Source: Diaporthe sp. PMI_573 (taxonomy: Eukaryota > Ascomycota > Sordariomycetes > Diaporthales > Diaporthaceae). Taken from it: 64,000 nt of DNA. This document shows positions 11,101 to 21,086 of the stretch, one piece after another. How positions within the stretch are numbered: the stretch's first letter is position 1; each line of letters opens with the position of its first letter. The translations under genes and the position numbers were made by a program. The notes beneath the pieces are model-generated. The model saw only the letters and a program-made list of their open reading frames with translations, was not told the origin of the DNA and made no database searches. The DNA lies in contig JAJTUP010000002.1 of the NCBI GenBank assembly GCA_021399435.1, forward strand, positions 1,364,001 to 1,428,000. Direction: 5' to 3'.

Positions 11101-11771
11101 CAGTATCAAGTCTGGGCCAATTCAAGCAGTCTGTGCATTTCAGGTAGTGGAGACATACCCTGAATGATCTTCAACGAAGGAATGTACTTCGGGTTTGCTT
11201 TCTTCCTCTCCTGGATCTCAGAATGCAACCTCGCACGGATACTCTTCGCGATGGCAGTGCCATCGATCTTCTGGGCGGTCATGACTGGTCTGGACGTGGA
11301 GAAGGACGCCTTGCCAGGGTGGAGTGAGTCACTGCCAAAAGGAAGAGGCCGGACGGTGCACGAGGCGACGGTGATCCTTCTGCTGTGGAGGGCGAGTGGG
11401 AAAATCGGGCTCGAGGTCGAGGTCAAAAAGCATGGAGGGGTGGAAGGATGGGCAGAAAATAAAGTGGTGGTATTCCGAATCGGCGCAGGCGGGCAAAATC
11501 GCGGGGTTCGGGCTGCTAGGGGCGCTGGGGTGACAGCAGGGCGGGCGGAGGGCTGGTCAGGGTCGGCTGAGGCTCGGTGTCTATCACTCACACAGGCGGA
11601 GTCGGGGCCCGAATTGCTCGCCAAGGGACCCTGATGACAACACCTGCAGCTGATAGGAAGAATACGCCAGGAACGACTCGTGCATAGACCGCCTCTACGC
11701 GTGGGCAGCGATAGGTGCGACTGCTTTGGAAAGCACCTGCGGCTGCCGGCGCGAGACAACATGGACGCCAT
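8194..11771 (-). CDS. C1-tetrahydrofolate synthase (trifunctional)
   Basis: Five exons on the minus strand: 11771-11159, 11077-11057, 10989-10952, 10889-8359, 8302-8194 (1103 residues). The core from Met164 (ATG 11282) is 940 residues. Its first ~300 are the methylenetetrahydrofolate dehydrogenase/cyclohydrolase domain: TYVRMK with the catalytic Lys, DGFGPEN, and the NADP-site strand [10 protein letters not shown]. The rest is 10-formyl-THF synthetase with P-loop [10 protein letters not shown]. It interconverts one-carbon folates for purine, thymidylate and formyl-Met synthesis. Exon 2 is a 21-nt micro-exon encoding part of VGDRSDS; both splice junctions keep this conserved stretch in frame. 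The 163-residue Arg/Ser-rich extension before Met164, ending near [10 protein letters not shown], looks like a mitochondrial presequence. Use of the second start would give a cytosolic form. It diverges from eIF3i. Confidence 0.92.
11057..11077 (-). other. 21-nt micro-exon of C1-THF synthase
   Basis: Flanked by an AAG acceptor (intron 11078-11158) and a GTAAGT donor (intron 10990-11056). It supplies 2+18+1 nt in frame. Without it the highly conserved [17 protein letters not shown] stretch is lost. Automatic gene callers often miss exons this short. Confidence 0.85.
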
Positions 11772-12789
11772 GATTGTGGGATTTTGATGACGGGCCGATC
11801 TTTGAGGGCTAGTGCAACGGCGACGCGATGACTCTACCGTGGCACAATACACAGCGGATACCGCAGCACTGTATTTCGTCTCTTCGTTCTGTCTTCTCGT
11901 AGGAGCCTGCCTAGTCGAGGTGACTCAGGAGCAGTAGTGCGTCGATCGTGACTCGTTGTTGGCGTGACTTATCGCGGTCTTTAGATTCCTTCCAAGTCCA
12001 GATTGGTAGGGCAAATCTGACAGAGATGATAACAGCAAAACAGATGTTGAATCTGCGAGAGAAGGAAAGAGGGTTGGAAGCAAGCTGGCGTCTCGTCAAA
12101 TACTCGTCGTGTCAACAACAATGCGGCGGATGTTATGTCACAGCGTCAACAAGGACAGGAAGTGCAACGAAGGGAAACGGCAGCTTTCAGACGCGGCCAG
12201 CCTCATCTTGACCTTGCGACACGAACCGATTGGATTGTTGGAAACCCTATTACGAGAGGTCCAAGATGCACGGTGAGGTGGATGCGTCACGCTCAGACAC
12301 GATGACTACTCGATACGATGCCAATTTACACGACCAAATCGGAGACCTTGACGTACTCCGTACCTTGTCGTCCCTACTTTCAGATGGCGGGCAGATGACT
12401 CTTGGTCTGAGCTCAACCCGGGGTTAGGGCAAATTTTTGTAGGGAGGGGGGGCACGAGGGGGCCCGACCAGGCTGTCTTGGATGGCTTGTGCCCCAAATC
12501 CCATATGCAGCCAACCCATGCTCCCAGAGCGATCCTCCCTAGCGTGTGACTGGTGGTGGTGACTGGGCACAGAAATAATTCGACAGCATGTGGGGCCATC
12601 AGCTTTGTCTCCGCCGCCGTCGCTCCTGCCTGCAACTAAATCAAAGAACAACCATCCGCCCTCGACTGGAAGATAATCCATAATAACCCTCCTCCCTGCC
12701 GCCCACGACATCTCCCTTCGCCCACGAATTCATATCGGGTTCCTTCTCCCAACCCGAACAGCACAGAGACAACCAGACAAACCGCCAAC
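11772..12789. promoter_or_regulatory. Divergent promoter of C1-THF synthase and eIF3i
   Basis: A 1.0-kb region between two housekeeping genes transcribed away from each other. No strong TATA box was seen for either, as expected of constitutive fungal promoters. The part nearest eIF3i is C/T-rich on the + strand. No coding exon recognised. Confidence 0.5.
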
Positions 12790-14009
12790 ATGAGACCCAT
12801 CCTCCTGGCGGGCCACGAGAGAGCCCTGACCCAAATCAAGTACGCCTGCACCATCACCACCCCGAGTCGCGAATCGCAAACATGAGCATCGGCCTGGTCA
12901 CTTCCACGTGCCCTAGGTCAGGCTGTCATGGAGCCGAGGACGTCCTGCTGACCTCTCCAACCCACCCCACAGATACAACCGCGATGGCGACATCATCTTC
13001 TCCGTAGCAAAGGACCAGCACATCTGCGCCTGGTACTCTCACAACGGCGAGCGGGTTGGCACCTACCACGGCCACCAGGGTGCCATCTGGACCGTCGACG
13101 TCGACCCCACCAGCACCATCATCGCCTCAGGCGCCGCTGACAACACCATCAAGCTGTGGGAGGTCAAGACCGGCAAGTGCCTGATGACATGGGATTTCCC
13201 CACCGCCGTGAAGCGCGTCGAGTTCAACGAGGACGGCACCCAGCTGCTGGGCGTCACAGAGAAGCGCATGGGCCACCTGGGCACCATCGTCGTGCTCGAC
13301 ATCAAGCTGGACGTCAACGCCGAGCAGAGCCCCGAAAAGGTCCTGACCATCGTCTGCGACGAGAGCAAGGCCACCGTCGCCGGCTGGAGCTACCTGTCCA
13401 AGTACATCATCGCCGGCCACGAGGACGGCTCCGTCTCGCAGTACGACGGCAAGACAGGCGACCTCATCTACAAGATCACGCCGCACGACCTCGGCGCCCA
13501 GGTCACCGACCTGCAGTGGAGCCAGGACCGCACCTACTTCATCACCGCCTCCAAGGACAAGACCGCCAAGCTCATCTCCGCCCGCGACCTCGAGCTTCTC
13601 AAGACATACGTCTCCGACACCCCTCTCAACAGCGCCACCATCACCCCCAAGAAGGACTTCGTCATCCTGGGTGGTGGACAGGCCGCTATGGACGTCACCA
13701 CGACCGCCGCCCGCCAGGGTAAGTTCGAGGCGAGGTTCTACCACAAGATCTTCGAGGAGGAGGTCGGCCGTGTCCGTGGCCATTTCGGTCCCTTGGTAGG
13801 TTTCCCCCCTCGACGGCGAGGCTGCTACTGCTACCGTGCTTGCTTGAATGCTGACCCCGTGATATCAGAACACCGTCGCGGCGGACCCCACCGGCAAGAG
13901 CTATGCGTCCGGGGGAGAAGACGGTTACGTCCGTGTGCACCACTTCGACAAGGGCTACTTCGACTTCCTGTACGAGGTCGAGAGGGAGCACCTCAACAGG
14001 CAATCGTGA
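12790..14009 (+). CDS. Translation initiation factor eIF3 subunit I (TIF34-type WD40 protein)
   Basis: Exons 12790-12839, 12973-13795 and 13869-14009, with introns of 133 bp (GTACGC...CACAG) and 73 bp (GTAGGT...TCAG), give 337 residues, the usual eIF3i length. The start [19 protein letters not shown] and the end [19 protein letters not shown] are characteristic of eIF3i. WD-like repeats are visible ([12 protein letters not shown]...[30 protein letters not shown]), forming a seven-blade propeller. The protein is a structural subunit of cytosolic eIF3 and binds eIF3b and eIF3g during 43S assembly. The first exon is only 50 nt, common for this gene in filamentous fungi. The start is in good context (CCAACATGA). 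Confidence 0.95.
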
Positions 14010-14863
14010 TGCATCGGCAACATGCTGCGTGTCGGGCTGAACGAGACACACGAGAGGGAGTGATGGCGCGGACAAGCGGGAGAGTCGTCTTTTGGTCGAA
14101 GAAAAGTCTTCTCTCGTGGAGCATAGACAGGCAGGCAGGCAGGCGTTTCTGGCAAAGAAAATGCTTTTTTGCGGGGTCATTTCTTGGATGCGTTCTGCTC
14201 GGGTTTGATCTTTTTCTGAAGACTGTTCGGAGTCCATCTAGAAAATTTTCAGCCTTACGAACAGCATCCTGCGATCGAATGAATACCCAGAACGGTCGTT
14301 AAAGCATGGGCTGACAGGAAGGCATTTCTTGAATGAAATTGCACACTATATACCTCAGGTGGCCGGGGCCGCGGTGAGGTATATCGAGGGCGATCCACCC
14401 AGGTGACGCCCGGAACTTTCAGAGAGTAGAGATATCATCTTGTCCATAACGACGTGGGACCAGTTAAGATGGAATCAGAGGCTTCATGAAACAGTCATTT
14501 GTCGCATTCTTTTCTTTGCATCCGTCTCTGAGCAGTGCACAAGGTCTATGTAGTAGGTAATGCCGCATCATCTATGTCACAATTCATAGCGCGGCCGAAC
14601 CCCAACGCAGCTGAGCCAGCCACTCAACAAGAGGTTATCAATGACAGACCAAACGCCTCATGAGCCTGTCTCGACTGCCGTACTTTTGTCTCTCTTCCTC
14701 TCCCCCAAAAAAACACCGTCTCCTCAAGGCAAACCACCAGCCGCACATTACAAACTCCTGAACTCCTGGAACCCAAGACCTTCCCCTATGGAAGCAGCGG
14801 GGACAATTGATACTAGTAGGCATAAAACGACCTACCACAAGGTCACCGGTCTTGAACAGCCAC
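14010..14863. other. Intergenic region between convergent genes
   Basis: Contains the 3' ends of eIF3i (+) and the ISWI gene (-). ORFs continuing from eIF3i past its stop are in other frames and carry no domain. A short GC-rich inverted motif (ACCTC...GAGGT) lies near 14354-14382. Nothing else is supported. Confidence 0.5.
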
Positions 14864-17800
14864 TTACTTCTTTTTGCCCTTGGACTTGCCCTTCGAAGCA
14901 GCATTCGAATTGGTAGAGGCAACACTTGACGCGCGGGATGGCGCAGCAGAGTTGGCCTTGGACTTGACATTGTCCAATGCCTTGTTCTGCAGACAATACT
15001 GTCAGCAAGCGGGCATTTTCGAAAAATTCAAGACCAAATAGACTTACCTTGACACCGTTCGTCTTTGACTTCTTCTTGGCAGGGGCCATGCCGGAGACGC
15101 TGTCGTCATCGTTCTCCTCATCTTCTACCTCCCTCTTCTGCTTGCCGTTGACGCCGTTCGCGCCCTTATGGCTGGGCTGCACATCCTCGAATTCCTTGAC
15201 TATCGTCGCGAGGAGGGTGTTACAGCGACGGCCCAGCTCCTGTGACGTGCGGCTGAGGAAGAACCAATCGAATCGGAACAGGGGACTGTCCCGGATTTCG
15301 TCCCGGATCTTTTCGTAGATGCCCTCGGAATCGACGCCATGCTTGTCGAGCTGAACCAGCAGGAAGCGGTCTTCCTCCTCGCTGTAGACCTTCTTGTTCG
15401 TAGTACTCACCGAGTAGTTGATCTTCAGCTGCTGCAGAGGCACACGGTACATGGACATCTTCTTGCGCAGCATCTTACGCTGGTGCTCGATCTTGCGGAG
15501 CTTCTCCTCACCCTCTTCAATATGTTTGAGGTGCTTCTGCCAATCCGCAATCTCCTCATACCGCTGCCAGAACACCTTCGCATACTGCTTGATCTCGGCA
15601 GCATTCTTGTTCTGACAGTGTGTGGCGATGCCTTCATAGTTGTTGCGGCCATACAAGTTCGAGCCGTTGATGAATTGCTGGAAATCGCGGCGGTTCCACT
15701 CCTCGAAGCCGCTCTTGGCCAACTCTGCCTTTTCTGCTTGTTCTTCCTCAGTCAGAGGCACGGCCTCGTCAATGATGAGCTGCTCCGCCTCTCGATCGGC
15801 TTCACGCTCAGCTAGGCTGTCCTCGTCACCGTCAGCCAGGGGAACCTTGTAGCCGATCTCCTTGCGGTAGAAGGCTGTCTCGCGGTCCTGCAGCTCCTTC
15901 AACCTCTCGGGATAGAACTGATAGTCCTGGATCGATATTTGCCTCGGGGCGCGGGGTGCCTTGGGCTTCGTATCCGCAGTGCGACCGCCGGTTTGCAGTG
16001 CTTGCTTGTAGTACTTATCTATCGAGTAAAACTGCTCCTTGCGTTCTCGCTTCGCCGGGTTTATCCAGTTGATGCCGATTTCTTTCTTCGTGCTGGTGAA
16101 GTCCTTCCCATTCCACTCGTAAGCAGACTCTGAAGTAAACTTCTGTAGATCATCGAGGCCAAGCTTTTCGTACTTGGCATTGAGTCGCTTGGTCCTGTCT
16201 TCTCCGGCAGATAGAATGGCGTCGATGTCGTCGTCAGTCATACCATCAGCTTGGTCAGCCTGAGCCGCCCCGGTCTTCTTGGCCTGGAAGATGTTCTCAG
16301 CACCGTGCTGGATCATTGACAGAAGTTCGTCCTTGTTGGCCGCTGCTTTTGCTGCGGTCTGGGCACGTCCCTGCTGAATCACCAGTTGATCGAGACGCAA
16401 TTTCTGAGCAGCACGCTCAAGAACCTTCTCTTCGATCGCGTTGTCGGTCACAAATCTGTAGACCACAACCTGCTTGGTCTATCCAATACGATGCGCTCGG
16501 TCCATGGCCTGCAAATCAGCCTGGGGATTCCAGTCGCTGTCGTAAAGTACCACAATATCGGCACTCGTCAAATTGATACCTAGGCCTCCCGCACGAGTGG
16601 TCAGAAGAAAGACGAACTTCTCGGAATCAGGCTTGTTGTAGTCGTCAATGGCAGCAATACGGTCCTCGTGCGCTGTGCTGCCGTCGATGCGGCAGTACTT
16701 GTATTCTCGGAAAACGCAGTAGTCCTCGAGAATATCCAAGAGTCGGCTCATTTGAGAAAAGATCAGAACACGGCTGCCCTGAGCTTGCATCCGCTTCAGA
16801 AGCTTGTCCAGGACCAACATCTTCCCGGCATTGTAAACGAGGTGCTCGTCCGTAGTGTATGGCGGGCCAGGCTCCGCGCCCTCGAAGAGATAGGGATGGT
16901 TGCAGCACTTTCGGAGTTGCATGACGATATTCAGGAGACGCGTCTTGGATTCCTTCTTGCCGCCAGCACCGTTCACAGCGTCGATATCCTTTTCCAGGAT
17001 CTTCTGGTACCACTTGACCTGCATGTCCGCCATGCCAACGTAGAGGTTGACCTCCTTCTTGGGAAGCAGGCTCTTCTCGACGTCAGCCTTGACACGTCGC
17101 AGCAAGAATGGACGCAGAACACGGTGCAGTTGTTGGACGACGGTGTCCTGGTCCCGGTCTTGCGCGGAGAACCATTGATCGAAGGCGTCGGAATCGCCAA
17201 AGACGTCAGGAAGTAGGAAGTTGAGTAGCGCCCAAAGCTCATGTAGGTTGTTCTGAAGTGGCGTTCCGGTGATGAGCAGGCGGTTCCGGGAGTTGAAAAG
17301 CCGGATGACCTGGGCAAGGGAGGACTCTTCATTCTTGATACGATGTGCCTCGTCGATGATGATGTACTCCCACGCGAACTTCTTCAGGTGTGACTTCTCC
17401 CGCAAGATCATCTCGTAACTCGTGATGCAAACATCAAAGTCTTCACTCTCGAGGCGATCTGCTATGAGCTGCTGCCGTTCCTCCTTGGCACCTTGTAGAA
17501 CCAGAACGTTCACCTCCGGCGTCCACCTTGCAAACTCTCGCTTCCAGTTGTCCAGAGTGGACTTTGGGACAGTGATCAGATGCGGGCCAGTTATTCCCAT
17601 GATGTGCCGCAGATAGCCAAGGAACGAGATCGTCTGCAGAGTCTTTCCCAGACCCATTTCGTCTGCCAGGATACCGGAAATGCCATTTTCGTGGAGTGAT
17701 ATGAGCCAGTTCAGACCGGCGACCTGGTAGTCTCGCATTTCGCCCTTGACGAAGGGCGGCGACTCGCGAAAGACTGTCTCGGCAGACCCGCCATGCTTCT

Positions 17801-18469
17801 CGTCCTTGAGCAGCTCAGCGTCCTCTTCAGCTTCGGTTCGGCGGCGCCTCTCGGCTCCAGCGCCACCTTGCCGCCGGCCACTCTTCTTTGCCTTTTGCTC
17901 TTCTGCATTCTGACGGTCGATCTCCTCCATGATGCCCTTGATCTTGGGGTTGGGGTTCGTCTCGATGAAGTGGCGGAACAGGTCGGTAAGGCCGAGTAAG
18001 TAGCGGAATCGACGAACAGAGTCATCTTCCTGTTACTAATGTTAGATATCAAGGCGATAGTTTTCATCGCGCCCTGAATCGGGCGCTTGGTTCTCGTACC
18101 TGTGATTCGCCTAGTTTGTCGTGCTTCTTGCCAAATATGCTTCGTCGCAGTTGGTTCGCCTCGGCACGTCGCCGCCTTCCGTCTACCGTCGGCTCGCCCA
18201 CCACGCTGCTGGCCGTCGTATTAGGGTCCTCTGAATCTGTATAATCGGGAGTCTCGTCGACCTCCTGCTGGTTGTTAGCTAAAAAAGGGAAAATAGTTAC
18301 CGGCGCGTTGATGACGCATCGATGCAGCGCGGCCACGCGGGACCATGGAGATATGTTGCCAAAAAGAACATACCATAGAGTCATTTCCGTTCCTTCCGTC
18401 ATCGGATGCGTTGTGCATTGACGCGTCGGTGTCGTTTGCGCTCGCTGGCGCTCCTCGAGGTCGCGCCAT
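14864..18469 (-). CDS. ISWI-class chromatin-remodeling ATPase with an in-frame TAG
   Basis: Exons 18469-18374, 18267-18100, 18029-15048 and 14986-14864 would encode 1122 residues. Visible parts: acidic N-terminus; SNF2 ATPase with DEMGLGKT (Walker A), [13 protein letters not shown] (DEAH) and DRAHRIG (motif VI); then a long HAND-SANT-SLIDE region; and a Lys/Ser-rich tail ending [13 protein letters not shown] proteins slide and space nucleosomes in the nucleus. The large exon carries TAG at 16481-16479, codon 605, exactly where the family has Gln in RIGQTKQ. The frame on both sides is otherwise clean, so this is a single-codon nonsense change (CAG to TAG) or a sequence error. Translation as read would lose HAND-SANT-SLIDE. 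The exon 2 acceptor (18268) is the phase-compatible choice; the AG nearer the pyrimidine tract would shift frame. Confidence 0.88.
16479..16481 (-). other. In-frame nonsense codon in helicase motif VI of the ISWI gene
   Basis: Read on the minus strand: CGT ATT GGA TAG ACC AAG CAG. The family has Gln at this position. A C-to-T change in a CpA context on the coding strand would create it. No splice pair that would remove the codon while keeping the conserved flanks was found. Confidence 0.9.
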
Positions 18470-20309
18470 GGTGAATAGGTAGAGACGACGCGGGATGTGC
18501 ACCGTATTACGCGCTTCGACGCGCCAAAAAGTATAGCAGGGGTTCTCAGAAGTCCTTTTTGATGGTCGAGACTGCTGACGTGATGAATGCAGACGATGCG
18601 TGGACTTAGAGGCTGGTTCTGATCAAGGAGGCTCGTCTCTTTGGGAGAGAGGTAGGCAGTGGAAAGTTGGGAGAAGTTGAGGTGAGAAGAAACGCACCCC
18701 CCAAAAGCGAGTCGAGGGACAGGGGTGTGTTAAAAAGGGCCACCAGGAACGCCAATCAAAGTGCGGCTGCTCTCTTCACTTGGTCTAAAGTTCCCAAGAT
18801 GCTCGGTCCGCGCCGGAGGTACTGCCGAACAACTCGCTCTCAAGGAGGTTTGTTTCCCTGTTATCCCTTATGCCACGACTGGTCCATGGAATCTGTAGAT
18901 TGTCCAACCTTGCAGATGGGAACAGTGGACGTTGATATAGATATCTAAGCCGAGTTGTGCCACGCTGACGAGGTCAGTGACGCTCGAGATTTGATACAAA
19001 GTGAGCTCCTAAAGCGTCTATGGCAATACTTGCCTCGCTATAGAATTTTGTGGTAGCTGGCAATGGGACTGACAAATAAAATTTCAAAATCTTGTTGAAG
19101 AGAGGCCGTATGCACAACGAGCAATGAGGGTTCTCTCATCCAGAGTCTGCTGGGACCGCTAGCTGCCATACCTGCCAAACAATTACTCGGGATACGACTC
19201 TTGGGCGAGCTCACTGATGCAAGTGGCTTGGGCACATCATGAATGCAGACTAAGAGCTTGTCCGATGGTACGATTATCCCAATGGCAGATTATCCCATGG
19301 GAGGTTATACTATGGCTTCCCACGACGCAAAACTAAATTGCGGCTGGTGTCCCTGGCCATGTGTACTGGGGGTGTTCATGCACAGATCATACTAAGGCTT
19401 TTGGATATCTGACCCCTGGCCAGAGAGTATTGGCGTGAGGAATGATCTCATTGTGTCTCGCTCAATTATATTCGTCAGTGTGGACGAACACTCACGGCGG
19501 CCGTAGGGTAAGTAGCTGGTGTACACGGTATACGTGCACATTGGATTGGCAGATTTGGTGGGGGTTGAGGTCCGATAAGGCTCTTTCAAAAATCTGCCCC
19601 ACCCTTACCTGTGGCCCCGTGGGAAAAGAGAGCTTGCTTGCAGGAACCGGAAACCCCAAGGGCCAATCAACGGCCGGGTCGCAATGACGTTAGCGGTGTT
19701 TGGGTTGCAAGAGAGGAGAGCCAGCCTGCCAGCCTGCCAGCCCAGCTGCTAGTGCTTTGGGTGTCCTCATTCGGACCCGGCCGGCAGGCGACTCCACGTG
19801 AGGAAATGCTGTAAGCAGGTTGCTGACCTCCTGCTGGGTGCACCTTGCATCCCACCTCAAAGCCGAGCGAGTCAACAGAGAAAGCCGTCGGCGATCGGCT
19901 CACCTGACGTCCAATTGTCCCCAAATCACTCGTCTTCCTGTGTACACCTCAAGCCTTGGACCGTCCCTCCCTCACTCCCTGGACGAATACGGCCATGTCA
20001 ATTTCGATTTCTACCTAACAAAGTCACTCCTTCGCTGAACAACAGTCGAGATTGAGCGTCAGATTGTGACTCCACCGCAGAATTGTAAGGGTGTTTCCAG
20101 AACTCGTCGGGGCCCTGCTCCACCAGCACCCTGCCAACGACGGACCCGCATCGCTCTTCTTCTAGCGAAGCCCCGCCTTCCCTTAGCACTCATACATATG
20201 ATTCCTCCCCAGCTCTGTCCTCGTACACACGCTCACATCGGCCTCCAGCACGCACATACAGTCTTTTGGATCGTGCACGACCTTCCCTACTCGCAAATCA
20301 AAATCAGCG
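18470..20309. other. Intergenic region, divergent promoters
   Basis: Separates the ISWI gene (-) from the gene at 20310 (+). A four-unit piece of the 15-bp repeat lies at 19266-19327. The last 400 bp before 20310 are C/T-rich on the + strand, like other leaders here. No gene is supported. Confidence 0.5.
19266..19327 (+). repeat. Degenerate 15-bp tandem repeat, locus 3
   Basis: Four consecutive units around ATTATCCCAAT, ATTATCCCATGGG, AGGTTATACTATG and GCTTCCCACGA, spaced at about 15 bp, in the same orientation as locus 1. Confidence 0.7.
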
Positions 20310-21086
20310 ATGGCCAACGAAGCCCCCGAGCAGATGCTCGATGTCTTTCGGACCGCTGCCCTGTCCGTCACAAAGCTGTACAAGTCATCGATAACAGCTC
20401 AAGCAAAGGCCCGCTCGGACGGTTACCAGGAGTGTCTCGACGATCTGCTGCAGTTTCTGGACAAAGAACACCTCGGTCTCGGCGATGGCGAGGGTTGGAA
20501 GATCAGGGCGTGGGCGAATGAGCGGCTAGACACGACAGACACTTCGCCCCAGGTCATCGAGAGCGACGATGACGCAGAAAAGCCAGAGCCCATGTCATCC
20601 CCCGAGATACAGCGATCCAACAGCACATCGACAGCACACCAACCACACCCGGCCCCACGCGTCGAGACACAACCACAGACGGAGCCCGACACGCCTCTTG
20701 TCCAGGAGATCACGGTTGACGAGCCCGAAATCGTCGTCCCTACGCAGGACACCTTCGACTTCCGCTCACCTCACCCCTATCCTCAAGACGCCCCATCACC
20801 CCTGAATCTGGCGAACCTGCGACTCTCTGACGCTCGTGGTCACGACCACTCGATGTCGTCGTCAAACTCGGCACCTCCCTCCATCTCCGTCTCACGTCAT
20901 CCCGCGCGAGCAACACGGCACGGCGTTAGCGGAGGACGCAATGGACCTCGAGCAGCGACCCGGCTGGGTCATGGCGCCGGCACGAAGCGGAAAGTCAACC
21001 TAGGCGAGTTCTTTGACCTGGGCAACCTCGGCCAAACAAAGGATTATTTTGGAGGATCTGGTGCGAAGAAGAGCAGGCACCTCTGA
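20310..21086 (+). CDS. Hypothetical nuclear-type protein, 258 aa
   Basis: Single exon from ATG 20310 to TGA. Residues 1-75 form a likely helical domain (QMLDVFRTAALSVTKLYK, then YQECLDDLLQFLDKEH and WKIRAWANERL). Residues 80-225 are acidic and Ser/Pro/Thr-rich, probably disordered. The last 35 residues are conserved-looking: a basic cluster GTKRKVNLGEFFDLG, then NLGQTKDYFGGSGAKKSRHL. The two basic patches (TKRK, KKSR) suggest a nuclear protein. A helical N-terminus plus a short C-terminal motif is a common fungal arrangement, but I do not recognise the family and assign no function. No introns or oddities seen. Confidence 0.75.
   Translation: MANEAPEQMLDVFRTAALSVTKLYKSSITAQAKARSDGYQECLDDLLQFLDKEHLGLGDGEGWKIRAWANERLDTTDTSPQVIESDDDAEKPEPMSSPEIQRSNSTSTAHQPHPAPRVETQPQTEPDTPLVQEITVDEPEIVVPTQDTFDFRSPHPYPQDAPSPLNLANLRLSDARGHDHSMSSSNSAPPSISVSRHPARATRHGVSGGRNGPRAATRLGHGAGTKRKVNLGEFFDLGNLGQTKDYFGGSGAKKSRHL

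Noticed and set aside
11282..11592. Spliced presequence model for C1-THF synthase using GTGAGT at 11591 and CACAG at 11383
   Set aside because: The splice pair breaks the reading frame, so the uninterrupted extension was kept.
16479..17930. Treating the ISWI region as two separate genes split at 16479
   Set aside because: Both parts are in the same frame and join exactly across a conserved motif; a nonsense codon in one gene is simpler.
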